This document shows positions 1 to 10,300 of a stretch of DNA of 64,000 nt, one piece after another (within the stretch, counting starts at the first letter, position 1; each line of letters starts with the position of its first letter). Origin of the DNA: UBA6398 sp963644855 (GTDB lineage: Bacteria; Bacteroidota; Bacteroidia; Bacteroidales; Bacteroidaceae). The translations under genes and the position numbers were made by a program. The notes below the pieces were generated by a model that saw only the letters and a program-made list of their open reading frames with translations, had not been told where the DNA came from and did not search any database. Location of the stretch: positions 1 through 64,000 of the forward strand of contig CAVIQL010000005.1 in assembly GCA_963644855.1 (NCBI GenBank), given 5' to 3'.

Positions 1-166
1 AATCTGGGGTGCGGCGCAATTTTAGTTTCAATGTTGCAAGCTTGTAACGGCAGCGAAAAGTAGGGAGGTGCCGCATGTTTCTTATTTTATGGCTTGTTGT
101 CGGCTCGGAGTGTGCTTGGGTTTTATGCTGTGTGAGAGTGTTTTTCTGTGATATTGTATATTGTGA

Positions 167-250
167 AAACGATATCCGATATTATTTAAACAAAGTCCGA
201 TATTATTTAAAAAAGGTCTGACATTATTTTAACAAGATGGCTTATTGTTT
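167..250. repeat. 21-bp phased repeat array A
   Basis: Four clear units have core centres at 177, 198, 219 and 240, exactly 21 bp apart: GATATCCGATATT, AAAGTCCGATATT, AAGGTCTGACATT and AAGATGGCTTATT. Weaker in-phase units may sit at 156 and 261. The rest of 1-370 holds only this array and the acyltransferase terminator; I see no gene there. Confidence 0.85.
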
Positions 251-319
251 TTGCAGTATGGTTTGTTGTGTTTTTCGGGATATATTGTTGCTGCAAAAGA
301 GTGGGGGGAGGGTAAAAAA

Positions 320-351
320 ATATCGGGGCTCCGTGGCGGAAGTCCCGATAT
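320..351 (-). terminator. intrinsic terminator of the acyltransferase gene
   Basis: An 8-bp outer stem (ATATCGGG 320-327 with CCCGATAT 344-351) encloses a CCG/CGG inner stem and a TGG loop. On the minus strand it is followed by a run of seven T, complementary to the A run at about 314-320. It lies 20 bp after the stop of the minus-strand acyltransferase. Confidence 0.75.
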
Positions 352-370
352 GATATGTGGATATTTCAAT

Positions 371-1516
371 TTAGTTATTAAAACGAGGCTTTCCCCATTT
401 CTTTCTGAGCCATGTTCTAACCGGTTTGTCGTAGAAACGCATACACAGCCAGGCAAGTGCCACGCTGCAGACTATGGTAAGCAAAGCAACGGGCCATGTT
501 TCTTGCAGAGTGTATTGCTCGGTTTTGATGAGCCAAAGGTAAAAAACGTACATCAGAGGATAGTGTACGATATAGAGCGGGAAAGATATGTCGCCAAGGA
601 ACTTGCACACGTTTGTCGACAAGCTGTCGGTTGTTTTGCCCGATGCAGCCAGCCAAACAAGCGCGGGAAAGACTACGATGATGACTATAGTTTCGAAAAC
701 GCCGTTCCAACACACTTGCTCGCCCCCAATAATGTAGGGCACATGAAACAGACAAAGCAACACCATGGTACAAATCCAAAAGGCTCCGCGTATTTTTACT
801 GGTTTGAAGACACGCGACATAAGCAAGCCCAACGTCAAGGGGCAAAGCATGCGTAGCGTGCCGCCATAGGCGTTGACCGCATCGATTGTCCAGCCCACGC
901 CGATGCTGCCGTAGCCCGAGGCATCGGTGATGGCGAACCATGCAAGACCTGCGCAGAATGCTGCCGCTACAAACGAGAGTGTGCGCGTGGACAGACGGCG
1001 AAGCAGGAGAGCGTAAACAATGTTGCCGATGTATTCAAAGAAGAGCGACCAACACGGACCGTTGAGCGGAAACATTTCTCCGTTGCCGCGCACCTCGCGG
1101 GGCATACTAGGCATAGCAGGTAGCATGAGCGAACCACAGATAAAGGCTAAGAGGGTGAGTCCTACGGTGGAATACGAATGATCCCAACGTTCCATGCCGG
1201 TGGCAAAGAATGAAATTGCTCCAATAGCCGCTCCCATTACAACCATTGGGTGGAGGCGAATGAGGCGTCGGCGGAAAAACTCCCCCGTTGTCAGCGTCTT
1301 GCCCCAGCGGTCGTCGTAAGCATAGCCAATGACAAATCCCGATAGAATGAAGAAGAAGTCTACAGCCAGGTAGCCGTGGTTGATGAAGTCGATGATTGGC
1401 TTCTGACCGGCAAACTGAAAGCCTTCAAATACATGATACCACACGACAAGCAGGGCAGCTACTCCGCGAAGTCCGTCGAGCAGGGCATAGTGGGGTTTTG
1501 TATCTGTTGGTGGCAT
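371..1516 (-). CDS. membrane acyltransferase, acyltransferase-3 (OafB/NodX-type) family
   Basis: Integral-membrane O-acyltransferase that probably acetylates or acylates a surface sugar. The family signature is at the N-terminus: ALLDGLRGVAALLVVWYH, then FFFILSGFVIGYAYD and FFRRRLIRLHP, followed by about nine further hydrophobic segments. The chosen start gives 381 aa beginning MPPTDTKPHYALLDG, with the catalytic-region His close to the N-terminus as in the family. An in-frame ATG at 1543 and a longer reading to 1642 are possible, but the longer one runs into the tandem repeats at 1641-1725. The substrate cannot be told from sequence. It stands alone, with its own terminator. Confidence 0.85.
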   Translation of the reverse strand: MPPTDTKPHYALLDGLRGVAALLVVWYHVFEGFQFAGQKPIIDFINHGYLAVDFFFILSGFVIGYAYDDRWGKTLTTGEFFRRRLIRLHPMVVMGAAIGAISFFATGMERWDHSYSTVGLTLLAFICGSLMLPAMPSMPREVRGNGEMFPLNGPCWSLFFEYIGNIVYALLLRRLSTRTLSFVAAAFCAGLAWFAITDASGYGSIGVGWTIDAVNAYGGTLRMLCPLTLGLLMSRVFKPVKIRGAFWICTMVLLCLFHVPYIIGGEQVCWNGVFETIVIIVVFPALVWLAASGKTTDSLSTNVCKFLGDISFPLYIVHYPLMYVFYLWLIKTEQYTLQETWPVALLTIVCSVALAWLCMRFYDKPVRTWLRKKWGKPRFNN

Positions 1517-1639
1517 TGGTATAAGATGTTTTTTACGTCTCATAGGTAAGCTCGCGTAAAGAGAATACAGGGAATGGCATGCTAACCGTGAAGCGTTTGT
1601 CGCTATTTCTGATTTTGTAGAAACCCCACAGTCTCTTTT

Positions 1640-1725
1640 CAAAACGCTGCCTTCGTTTTCTAAAACGGTGCCTTCGTTTTTTTAAAACGGTGCCTTCGTT
1701 TTCTAAAACTCCTGCCTTGGTTCTA
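1640..1725. repeat. 21/22-bp tandem repeat array A2 (GGTGCCTTCG class)
   Basis: Four head-to-tail units start at 1641, 1662, 1684 and 1705: AAAACGCTGCCTTCG, AAAACGGTGCCTTCG twice, and AAAACTCCTGCCTTGG. Core centres are at about 1650, 1671, 1693 and 1715. The TGCCTT core and the period tie it to the other 21-bp arrays in the window. It fills the gap between the GH43 gene and the acyltransferase start. Confidence 0.75.
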
Positions 1726-1755
1726 ATTCGTCGAACTCACGTTAAGTTATTAATT

Positions 1756-2793
1756 TTATTGATGCTGAAAATAAGGCGCAGTAGATTGTTTGCTCGCCAC
1801 GCTGTTTTCAATATAAGGCCAGCCGTTGCTCCATTTCACTTGGTCGAGGAATACGCAGCGCCCTTTGTCGGCTTCTTCTTTGAGATAGCCGTGATAAATT
1901 ATCCATGTTTGGTTTTTGTCGTCCTCAACAAACTCTGCGTTATGCCCAGGACCAGCAACGAAACTGTCTCCTTTCAACAATGTTTCAGCTTGATTGTTGA
2001 GCATAGTGCCGCCGTTTTTGTTGACATACGGTCCCATCAAATTAGTGGAGCGTCCGTAAACCACATGATACGTACTACTTGCCCCATCGCAGCAAGAACC
2101 TGCCGAACCGAACAGATAATAGTAACCGTCTTTCTTGTGGATATATGCTGCTTCCATGAGCCCGCCTGCAAGTTGTTTCTTGGTAGCGCCCGGCATAACG
2201 CGCAGTCCGTCATCGGTGAGCTGTATTATGTAAATTCCACGAAACGAACCCCAAACCAGATAGTTCTTGCCGCCTTCTTCAATAAAGAATTGGTCGATGG
2301 AATTTTGTACTCCAATCTCATCACTTATAAACACAGCGCCGCGATCAACAAACGGACCTTCGGGACGCTCCGATGTGGCAACACCAACGCCGCTCTTCCA
2401 TTCAATACCCCACACGCCGATGGCATAATAGAGTACGTATTGTCCGTTGATGTAATTGATGTCGGGCGCCCACATCATTGCGTTCACAGTATTGCCTTCA
2501 CTGTTTTTGTAAGATACATACGGATTGACAGTGCGCGGACGAGTTGCCTCGGTAAAGGCAGTGCCCACAAACATCCAGTCTACTAAATTTCGCGAACGGT
2601 AGATAGGCATGTTTCTTGTGTCTTCCGTTCCATAGAGATAGAAATACCCGTCATCGGCCTTGATTATCGTAGGGTCGGGAATTGATTTCTTGATAATGGG
2701 ATTGGTATATGTGAGACGCTTTGCGCTATCATCGGCAGATGAAGACAGTATTGCAGCAAAAGCAATCACTATTGTAAACAATATCTTTTTCAT
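1756..2793 (-). CDS. GH43-family glycoside hydrolase (arabinosidase/xylosidase-like), copy 2
   Basis: Secreted five-bladed beta-propeller glycosidase, probably attacking arabinan- or xylan-type polymers. The three family acids are visible in the 345-aa product: Asp40 in the SIPDPT motif (base), Asp111 in MMWAPDI (pKa modulator) and Glu214 in LMEAAY (acid). The start at 2793 is chosen because it opens a signal peptide (MKKILFTIVIAFAAI); the frame extends upstream to 2868 but adds a charged non-signal stretch. It is a close tandem paralogue of the gene just upstream, with 31 bp between them, so they are likely co-transcribed. Substrate specificity within GH43 is not readable by eye. Confidence 0.88.
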   Translation of the reverse strand: MKKILFTIVIAFAAILSSSADDSAKRLTYTNPIIKKSIPDPTIIKADDGYFYLYGTEDTRNMPIYRSRNLVDWMFVGTAFTEATRPRTVNPYVSYKNSEGNTVNAMMWAPDINYINGQYVLYYAIGVWGIEWKSGVGVATSERPEGPFVDRGAVFISDEIGVQNSIDQFFIEEGGKNYLVWGSFRGIYIIQLTDDGLRVMPGATKKQLAGGLMEAAYIHKKDGYYYLFGSAGSCCDGASSTYHVVYGRSTNLMGPYVNKNGGTMLNNQAETLLKGDSFVAGPGHNAEFVEDDKNQTWIIYHGYLKEEADKGRCVFLDQVKWSNGWPYIENSVASKQSTAPYFQHQ

Positions 2794-2824
2794 ATTATAT
2801 TCTTGGTAAGTTAAAGGATAAATT

Positions 2825-3838
2825 TTATTTTTGGGTTTTGAAATAAGGTGCCGCAGCTTTTCTTGCAACTACGCCGCCGTCAACATACGGCCAGCCACCT
2901 TTCCATTTTACTTGCGAAAGGAAAACCTGTCGTCCCTCATGGGCGTTTTCTCTAAGGTAGCCGTGATAAATAATCCAAGTCTGCTTTTTGTCATCTTCCA
3001 TGAATTCGGCGTTATGTCCCGGACCGGCAACAAAATCATCGCCCTTGATAAGGGTATCATACTTGCCGTCGAGAATGCGTTCGCCGCTCTTGGTAAGATA
3101 AGGACCAAACAAACTCTTGGAACGACCATACATTAAATGGTATGTACTCCTTGCTCCCTCGCAACACGAGCCCACCGAACCGAAATAGTAATAGTAGCCC
3201 TTGTGCTTGTAGATATAAGAAGCTTCTGCCTGTCTGCCACAAATCTGTTGCTTTTGTGCACCGGGCATAATGCTTAAGCCGTCATCGGTGAGCTGTATTA
3301 TATAAATTCCGCTAAACGAGCCCCAAACAAGATAGTTCTTGCCTTTATCACGAATAAAGAACTGGTCGATGGAATTCTGTACGCCTATTTTTCTGGAGTC
3401 AATCAATTGACCTTGATCGGTGAAAGGACCTTCGGGAGTCTTTGCCGTGGCAACGCCAATGCCGCTGTCCCATTCCTCGCCCCAACAACCAATGGTATAA
3501 TAAAGCACATATTGTCCATTGATATAGTTTATGTCGGGCGCCCACATCATTCCGTTGGGCTTGGCAGGTCTTACGGTTTTGGGACGGGCATCAGAGGTAA
3601 ACGCAGTGCCAATGAAATTCCAATCCACAAGGTTCTTGGAACGAAAGATGGGTATATTCTTTATATCTTCTGTGCCATAGAGATAAAAATATCCATCTTC
3701 GGCTTTGATTATCGTAGGGTCGGGCACCGAACGTTTGATAATGGGATTGGTATATTCCGGGTTGCCATCACCATTACCTGCATGCACAGCCCCAAATGCA
3801 AACAACAATGCAAAAGCACTCGTAATGATTCTGTTCAT
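2825..3838 (-). CDS. GH43-family glycoside hydrolase, copy 1
   Basis: Secreted GH43 beta-propeller enzyme of 337 aa with a signal peptide (MNRIITSAFALLFAFGAVHA). The catalytic triad is in place: Asp40 (SVPDPT), Asp102 (MMWAPDI) and Glu205 (QAEASY). Long stretches match the next gene downstream, for example FVAGPGHNAEF and TWIIYHGYL, so this is a tandem duplication. Its start lies 10 bp after the stop of the LRR gene, suggesting one transcript: LRR > GH43 > GH43. No T9SS tail is seen, so it is probably periplasmic. Confidence 0.88.
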   Translation of the reverse strand: MNRIITSAFALLFAFGAVHAGNGDGNPEYTNPIIKRSVPDPTIIKAEDGYFYLYGTEDIKNIPIFRSKNLVDWNFIGTAFTSDARPKTVRPAKPNGMMWAPDINYINGQYVLYYTIGCWGEEWDSGIGVATAKTPEGPFTDQGQLIDSRKIGVQNSIDQFFIRDKGKNYLVWGSFSGIYIIQLTDDGLSIMPGAQKQQICGRQAEASYIYKHKGYYYYFGSVGSCCEGARSTYHLMYGRSKSLFGPYLTKSGERILDGKYDTLIKGDDFVAGPGHNAEFMEDDKKQTWIIYHGYLRENAHEGRQVFLSQVKWKGGWPYVDGGVVARKAAAPYFKTQK

Positions 3839-3848
3839 TTCCCTTGTG

Positions 3849-5402
3849 TTATCTAATGATTACTTTTTTGCCGTTATGAATATAGAGACCGCCTTTTTCG
3901 GGCTCCAACACTCTTACGCCATCGATAGTATAGTAGATGTTGTTGTCGCTACGTTTTTTCTTGATATCGGCAATACCAACTGTCGATCTGTCGAATTGAA
4001 GTTTCTTTCTCGCATCTTTCCACCCGGTTTTGTTGTAATAAAATACCAATTTACCTGTTGGAACAAAGAGGGTATCGCAACGTGAGAAAATTTTGCTGCT
4101 TACTGTTGGGCCTTTGTCCCATGCTGCATACAAACGATTGATTGTATCGCCAAGGAAAACTGAACTGCCGAATGTTTCGATGTTTTCTGACAGATATACA
4201 TACTTTATAGTGCCGCAATCAGCAAATGCGTAGTTTCCGAGGCTGGTGATATTGATAAGTTTGAGCGTGTCGAAACATTGTGTACCTTGAAATGCTGAAT
4301 CGGCAATGCTTGTAACTGTTGGTGAGAGCGTGAAATCGGTAAGACTGGTGCAGCCTGCGAAAGTCTTAAATGGTATTTCTGTGATTTGGTTTGAAATCCG
4401 TGCGCTTGTAAGGCTATTGCAATAAGCGAAAGCCTGTTCGCCAAGAAATTTAACGGAGTCGCTCATTGTGATTTGCTTTAGAGCGTGTGCGTCCTTGAAT
4501 GCGTGGTCGCCGATAGAGTCTACTGCATCGGGAATATTTATTTCCGTCATTTTTTGGCAAGCTGAAAAAGCATCGTGTCCTATATATTCTACGGTTGAAG
4601 GCAAGGATACTGCGCCCAATCCTGTACAACTCATGAAACTGCAAGCGTCTACTTTTACTATTGAGTCGCCAAATACAAACTTTGAGAGTCTTGGGCAATC
4701 ATAGAACGCCGCGATTCCTATTCGTTTGATGTTTTGGTTTACAGAGTCGGGCATATTTACTTTCGTTAGTGCTGTGCAGTGGTCAAACATTCCGTCGGGA
4801 ATTTCGTCGAGTTTGCATTTGATTGATGCTACAGTGAGACTGGTGCATCTCATAAAGGTATTTTTCCCGATTGTAGTTATGTTTGCCGGTATTGCAGCAG
4901 TTCTCAGCCCCGTGCATCCTGCAAAAGCCCATGCGCCGAGCTTTTTGAGAGTTGCGGGAATGGTTATAGAGCCTATTGTTTCGCAGCCTTCGAAAGCGGC
5001 ATCGCCTATTTCTTCGATTTTTGGCACTTGAAACAGCACAGTGTTTATTTTGCTGCAGCCTTGAAAGGCTCCTGCGCCGATTTTTAATATTGTTGGCGGC
5101 ACGATAACCGATGTTATGCCGGTGCAATACGAGAATGCATAGTCATCAATGGCTGTTACGTAGTAGACTGTGCCGTCGTATGTAAACGAACTCGGTATAG
5201 TGAGTCTACCAGTCGCGTAGTCTGTGGTGTCTTCGTTGGATACCAATTCTGCGGTTTTTGTTTCGTTGTCAAGGATATAGTAGAAATTGTCTACTTTAAC
5301 CTTGTCGTTGGCAGCAGAAGCCGATAACGCCAACATGGTCAGCGCGCCTGTGAGCATTATTCCAGCAGTGCGCTTGACGAGGTTGAGTGAAAGTTTTTTC
5401 AT
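3849..5402 (-). CDS. BspA-type leucine-rich-repeat surface protein with T9SS tail
   Basis: 517 aa. After a signal peptide comes a short lead region and then a ladder of about a dozen LRR_5 (BspA/TpLRR) repeats of roughly 23 residues, with the pattern IG..AF.GC..L..I.IP..V. The C-terminus (YYTIDGVRVLEPEKGGLYI, then a GKK-type end) is the short T9SS sorting tail seen in Prevotella-like bacteria. The protein is therefore expected on the cell surface, where such LRRs usually mediate adhesion. It follows dapA by 44 bp and precedes the two GH43 genes by 10 bp. The ligand is unknown. Confidence 0.87.
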   Translation of the reverse strand: MKKLSLNLVKRTAGIMLTGALTMLALSASAANDKVKVDNFYYILDNETKTAELVSNEDTTDYATGRLTIPSSFTYDGTVYYVTAIDDYAFSYCTGITSVIVPPTILKIGAGAFQGCSKINTVLFQVPKIEEIGDAAFEGCETIGSITIPATLKKLGAWAFAGCTGLRTAAIPANITTIGKNTFMRCTSLTVASIKCKLDEIPDGMFDHCTALTKVNMPDSVNQNIKRIGIAAFYDCPRLSKFVFGDSIVKVDACSFMSCTGLGAVSLPSTVEYIGHDAFSACQKMTEINIPDAVDSIGDHAFKDAHALKQITMSDSVKFLGEQAFAYCNSLTSARISNQITEIPFKTFAGCTSLTDFTLSPTVTSIADSAFQGTQCFDTLKLINITSLGNYAFADCGTIKYVYLSENIETFGSSVFLGDTINRLYAAWDKGPTVSSKIFSRCDTLFVPTGKLVFYYNKTGWKDARKKLQFDRSTVGIADIKKKRSDNNIYYTIDGVRVLEPEKGGLYIHNGKKVIIR

Positions 5403-5446
5403 GTTCCTATTTCTTTTGGGTTATTTTTGTTCTTGTATTGATTTTA

Positions 5447-6328
5447 TCAGAGTTCGGCAATAGCTTTCTTGATATTGTCGTGGGTTTGGGGGCTTGCCGG
5501 AACGAGAGGCAGGCGCAATACGTCGTTTATCTTGCCTTCGATTGAGAGCAGAGCCTTTATGCCCGAAGGATTACCATCTACCGACATAAGTTTGTAGAGA
5601 GCGTTGAGTTTATGGTGGATTTCGAGTGCTTCGCCATCGTTTCCGTAGAGTTGTGAATGCACCATTGTCGAGAATGTCTTGGTTAGAGAATTTCCGATTA
5701 CCGATATCACTCCCACGGCTCCCAAACCTATTAGTTCATAGGTTATGGCATCGTCGCCGCTTAATACGTCGAAATCGTTAGGCTTTGCCTGCATGATATC
5801 TTCGATTTGCGTGATGTTTCCCGAGGCTTCCTTTATTGCTACAATGTTATTGAACTCTCGTGCAAGGCGGAGTGTTGTTTCGGCTGTGATGTTTACTCCT
5901 GTGCGTCCGGGAATGTTGTATAGAATTATCGGGAGGCTTGATGCTTGGGCAAGAGCGGCGAAGTGGCGATAAATGCCCTCTTGTGTGGGTTTGTTGTATG
6001 ACGGCGCGGCAGAGAGAATGCCGCTGAAACCTTCGAGATTTGAGGTTTTCACGGTTTCTACAAGGCGCGCTGTGCAATTGTCGCTTATGCCGAGCAGCAA
6101 AGGTATTCGTCCGTTCACCTTCTTCACAACTGTCGATTTTATTTGCTCTGCTTCTTCGGGCGATATGCATGGCACTTCGCTTGTGCTGCCCAAAACGCAG
6201 AGAAAGTCAGCACCGTTGCTCACTTGTTGTTCCACAAGTTTTTCGAGCGCGGGGTAGTCGATAGTTCCATCTGTGTTGAAAGGTGTTACCAGTGCGATTC
6301 CCAAACCGCGAAAAGGATTTTTTGTCAT
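5447..6328 (-). CDS. dapA: 4-hydroxy-tetrahydrodipicolinate synthase
   Basis: Condenses pyruvate with aspartate semialdehyde, the first committed step to diaminopimelate and lysine. The 293-aa product is normal length. Schiff-base Lys166 (VAIKEASG), Tyr137 (ILYNIPGRTG) and the GSTSE substrate-binding loop (47-51) are present. A possible -7 box (TATTTTTG, minus strand) lies at 6361-6368. The 250 bp to the divergent deaminase gene holds no other gene that I can see. Confidence 0.95.
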   Translation of the reverse strand: MTKNPFRGLGIALVTPFNTDGTIDYPALEKLVEQQVSNGADFLCVLGSTSEVPCISPEEAEQIKSTVVKKVNGRIPLLLGISDNCTARLVETVKTSNLEGFSGILSAAPSYNKPTQEGIYRHFAALAQASSLPIILYNIPGRTGVNITAETTLRLAREFNNIVAIKEASGNITQIEDIMQAKPNDFDVLSGDDAITYELIGLGAVGVISVIGNSLTKTFSTMVHSQLYGNDGEALEIHHKLNALYKLMSVDGNPSGIKALLSIEGKINDVLRLPLVPASPQTHDNIKKAIAEL

Positions 6329-6578
6329 CTTGTATTTCTGTATAATATAGTCACTATATGCAAAAATAGCAATTATTGCCCAAATGGGGCGCGAAAATTG
6401 CAGTGTTTATGCTTTGTGTGGCATTAAATAGAGAAAACGTATGGTTTTAGCTTGTGTTTGCTTGACTTTTGATTATTGTCATGCGCTTTTCGCGTGCTTT
6501 TTCCAGTGATTGCGTTGCCGGGGAATTAAATATTACATACATTTGCCGATGCTGAAACAAATATTAGAATTGAAAATC

Positions 6579-7043
6579 ATGAACGAATACTTTATGCGCC
6601 GCGCCATAGCCCTTTCGGAGCAGAGTGCACGAAACGGTGGAGGTCCGTTTGGGGCTGTAATTGTGAAAGACGGCGAAATTGTGGCAGAGGCATCAAATAG
6701 TGTTACCACAGATAACGACCCTACGGCGCATGCCGAGGTTAACGCTATAAGAAAGGCGGCAAAACAGTTGGGCACATTCAATCTTGAAGGGTGTGAGATA
6801 TACACATCGTGCGAACCATGTCCGATGTGTTTGGGTGCGATATACTGGGCGCATCTTTCGAAAATTTATTATTGCAACACGCGTGAGGATGCGGCAAAAA
6901 TAGGCTTTGACGACGATTTCATTTATCGCGAGTTCAACGTTCCCTTGTCGGCACGTAAAATTGCCATAGAGCGGATTCTTGCGGGCGAAGGCGATTATGT
7001 GTTTAAGCAATGGGGAGAATCTTCGGAAGTAAAGCGTTATTGA
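6579..7043 (+). CDS. guaD: nucleobase deaminase, guanine deaminase (GuaD)-like
   Basis: Zn-dependent cytidine-deaminase-fold enzyme, 154 aa. Zinc and catalytic residues are His51 and Glu53 (HAEVNA), Cys81 and Cys84 (PCPMC). The segment GFDDDFIYREF and the C-terminal W/K/Y-rich end match bacterial guanine deaminases of the Bacillus GuaD type, which convert guanine to xanthine. tRNA adenosine deaminase TadA is a less likely alternative. The ATG at 6579 opens MNEYFMRRAI as in the family; the frame upstream to 6510 adds a tail without family resemblance. Confidence 0.85.
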   Translation: MNEYFMRRAIALSEQSARNGGGPFGAVIVKDGEIVAEASNSVTTDNDPTAHAEVNAIRKAAKQLGTFNLEGCEIYTSCEPCPMCLGAIYWAHLSKIYYCNTREDAAKIGFDDDFIYREFNVPLSARKIAIERILAGEGDYVFKQWGESSEVKRY

Positions 7044-7108
7044 TAGTTTGAAAACGGCTTAAAACACCTTAGAAATAGACGTCTCGTAAAGTGTGTTTGA
7101 TGTAGCAA

Positions 7109-7213
7109 AAACAATGTCTGATATTTTTTAAAAAATATCGGACATTATTTGAATAATATCGGACTTTGTTGAAACGATATCCTATATTGTTTTTTTGATG
7201 TCGCGACAATGTT
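7109..7213. repeat. 21-bp phased repeat array B
   Basis: Five units have core centres at 7119, 7140, 7161, 7182 and 7203: AATGTCTGATATT, AATATCGGACATT, AATATCGGACTTT, GATATCCTATATT and GATGTCGCGACAA. A weak sixth may be at 7224. It lies between two convergent genes, upstream of a separate terminator. Confidence 0.85.
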
Positions 7214-7250
7214 TTTCAAGTCCGTTTGTCGCCTTGAAAAAAGGAAATAA

Positions 7251-7283
7251 AAAATCCGCGTTGTTTTATGCAACGCGGATTTT
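7251..7283. terminator. bidirectional terminator
   Basis: Perfect 13-bp stem AAAATCCGCGTTG (7251-7263) with CAACGCGGATTTT (7271-7283) and a 7-nt loop. A and T flanks let it work for both the plus-strand deaminase and the minus-strand GLUG gene. Confidence 0.85.
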
Positions 7284-7305
7284 CTGTGTTATGGAAATTG
7301 GTAAA

Positions 7306-10300
7306 TTACTTCACCAATACTTTCTTTGTTACACCGTTTTCACGAACGATGTTGATACCTTTCTGGAGTGCGGGAAGAACTACACCATCGGTAGAGTAGA
7401 TGCGTTTTGCGCCACCCTTAACCTCAGCCTTGGCATCGTTGATGCCCACAACGTTGTTGGTGTATTTGCCGTTCACCTCGTAAACCTTAGCATGTGTGGG
7501 AACGAATGTCGGGTGAGTATCCTCGCCGAGAGTCTGATAGAACACTTCGCCACCGCTTACGGAATCGTTCAACAAGTAGCAGAGTTCACCGCTAAGAACT
7601 TGCTCGGGGCTAACCTCAGTTACCTGAGCTTCGTCGGGATTCATACCGCTCTGTTTGATTTCATAGCAATTCTTTACTACCGAAGCAGCACCATTCCAAT
7701 ATCTGAACAGAGACCAGTTCAACCAAATACCCGAAATTTTACCGCTGTTGTAGCAGTTAACGAAACGAGCATTAGAACCAGCCCAACCAGTGAGGCCTGC
7801 GCTCTGATCCTTACCAGTAATTGTACCGCTGTTGTAGCAGTTGGTCATCCAAAGTTTTGTGCTTGCGCCATTACAACCAATAATACCGGCAGCATTGTTG
7901 CCTTGCGACAAAGCTTGTCCCTCATTTCCTACATTTTCGAAACGTACAAGACCAGAAGTTCCTACGGTATTACCTACAACTCCACCTACATAGTAGTTTC
8001 CTGAAATGTAGTTAGTGCTATCCATTACAAGATTCTTGATAAGAGTACTACCACCAACACGGCTAAACAAACCGCGGTTGCTTACAGTAGGCTCGTCAAT
8101 CACAAGATTTGAAATTCTATGATATTGACCATCGAATGTACCATAATAAGGGAAGTCGGCAGTACCAATTCCGGGGAAGCCGGTGATATCCTTGAAGTCC
8201 AAATCGTTGGCAAGAGTAATGTTGATAGGACGTGAAAGCGCACCTGCTTTCAAATTCTCTGCAATCGAAACAAGCTGGTCGGGAGTAGTGATAAGGAATG
8301 CGTTACATTTCGGACACTGACCATCTTCGTCGTAGCTATGCTCGATCTGTGTGAGTTCACCTTCTTCGTTAGCAAAAACAGTATTGTCGGTAGCCGTAGC
8401 ATCGCAGTTGATTTCACCTGTAGCATAAACTCTTGCACCATCTCCGAAAGGAAGAGGATATTCGTCTGTGCCGATGGTTTGAACCCAAGTGGAATCGCCG
8501 CTAACTTTACCATTGAGCAAATAAGCAAGACCACCGTTCTTAATCTGGTCAACCGTGATCATCGAAGCCAAAGAAGCATCTATATCAAGGTCTACGGCTT
8601 CTGAATAGTAGCAGTCGAGGAGTGAAGGATTGTTGCGACCGAATGTTGCACTGTTTGTGCTGACATTGAATGTACCAGCTACGTAGCAGTTTTGCAAAAG
8701 AATGTCGCCACCCGAGTTTGCATAGGAAATAATACCACCGATACCGGTGCCCTCAGGAGCTTCAACGCTTCCGATGAAAGCACAATTCTTGAAAACAGTA
8801 GTACCATAGCAACCGCCAGAAATACCACCGATGGAAGCATCGCCCGAAACAGAACTCTTAAAGTCTACGGCGCTTACAACGTTTTCGATAGTAGAAGCTG
8901 CATCAACCGAAGCCGTAAGAGCACCTGCAAGATAACCGCTTTCGATAGAACCTTTAATCATAAGGTTCTTTACTGTAGCACCGCTGAGGCTGCGGAAAAG
9001 ACCAGTGTAGCCCATCAACGAAGTACCATCGCTATTCTGTGGGCGTTTGTATTCTATTGTAATGGTATGACCCTGACCATCAAAGATACCACCGTAACGA
9101 TAGTAAGTTCCGTTGCAACGACCAATGATAAGATCCTCAGAAGAAGTGTAGGTACTGAAATCAATGTCATTCAAAAGTTTCGCATTAATGGTTCTTGCGC
9201 CATGAACTTTGTAAGCAAACCAACGAAGTTGCTCGGGAGTGCTAATTTCATATACATCGTCAACAGGAGTCATATATGTGCTGTCGGTAATATGGCAGAA
9301 AGAGCAAACGCCTTCTTCGTATTCGTGAGGAAGTATAGTTACGTTGTTTGTATTCGAATAGCTCGTGTCATCTCCCGGTGTGCCATCGCAATTAAGAGTA
9401 CCTACAGCGTAAACAACAGCGTGATTGCCTGCGATAGGAGTTGGATATTCGTCGGGATCAACATCGACAGCATCGATATTTTGCCACCACCAAACTGAAT
9501 CAGACTGAGAGTTGTTGAGAAGGTAGCAGAGTTCGCCTGTTCCAATCTTCTCGAGGTCGGTTTGAACTGCGTTTACGTTTGTAGAAGATTCGGTATCGAG
9601 TGAACCTGCTTCTACATAGTATGTATTTGTAATGGTAGCACCGCCGCGAGCAATTATCATGCTGTTGCCGCCAAGGCTTGCGGTACCTGCCATAAGAGTG
9701 TTTTGAATTTTGATGTTTGCGCCGCCGTTTGAAAAACCAAGTATACCGGCGCTTCCTTCGCATTTGTCGCCAGTCATTGAACCATAGAATGCGCAATTAC
9801 GAATGTAACCAGAACCATAAGCGAATGCTCCGATACCGCCGTTTGTACCGTCGCCTTCGAGCGTGCTACTGATTTCAACATAACTAATACAGTTTTCAAT
9901 AGCCAAAGTTCCGTAAGAGCTTGCAAAGATACCGCCTGCAAATGCTGCGCTGGTAACAATATAACCGTCGGTGATGAGGTTTTTGATGTTTGCGTCCTGA
10001 ATGCTTGCAAATAGAGCGGCACGATTTAGTGTGCGTGTATAGTTTACGGTTACTTTGTGTCCCTGACCGTCGAATACACCACGGTAGTTACCGCCGTAGT
10101 AACCTATCATGATATCTTGTGCTGAGTAGTCGCTGAAATCAATGTCGTCGAGCAATTTTGCATTTGCTGTGAAATCGCCTTTGTTTACCTTTGTTGCAAA
10201 CCAACGAAGCTGTTCGGCTGTGCTTATCTCGTAGAAGCCATCGTTGAAAGGCACAAAATCGGGATCGATATTGCCACAAGCTGAGCAGATACCTTCTTCA

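Noticed and set aside
245..856. 203-aa plus-strand ORF opposite the acyltransferase
   Set aside because: Begins inside repeat array A and is antisense to a conserved membrane enzyme.
1690..2586. 298-aa plus-strand ORF opposite the GH43 gene
   Set aside because: Lies wholly antisense to a gene with clear catalytic motifs; composition is that of a shadow frame and no domain is visible.
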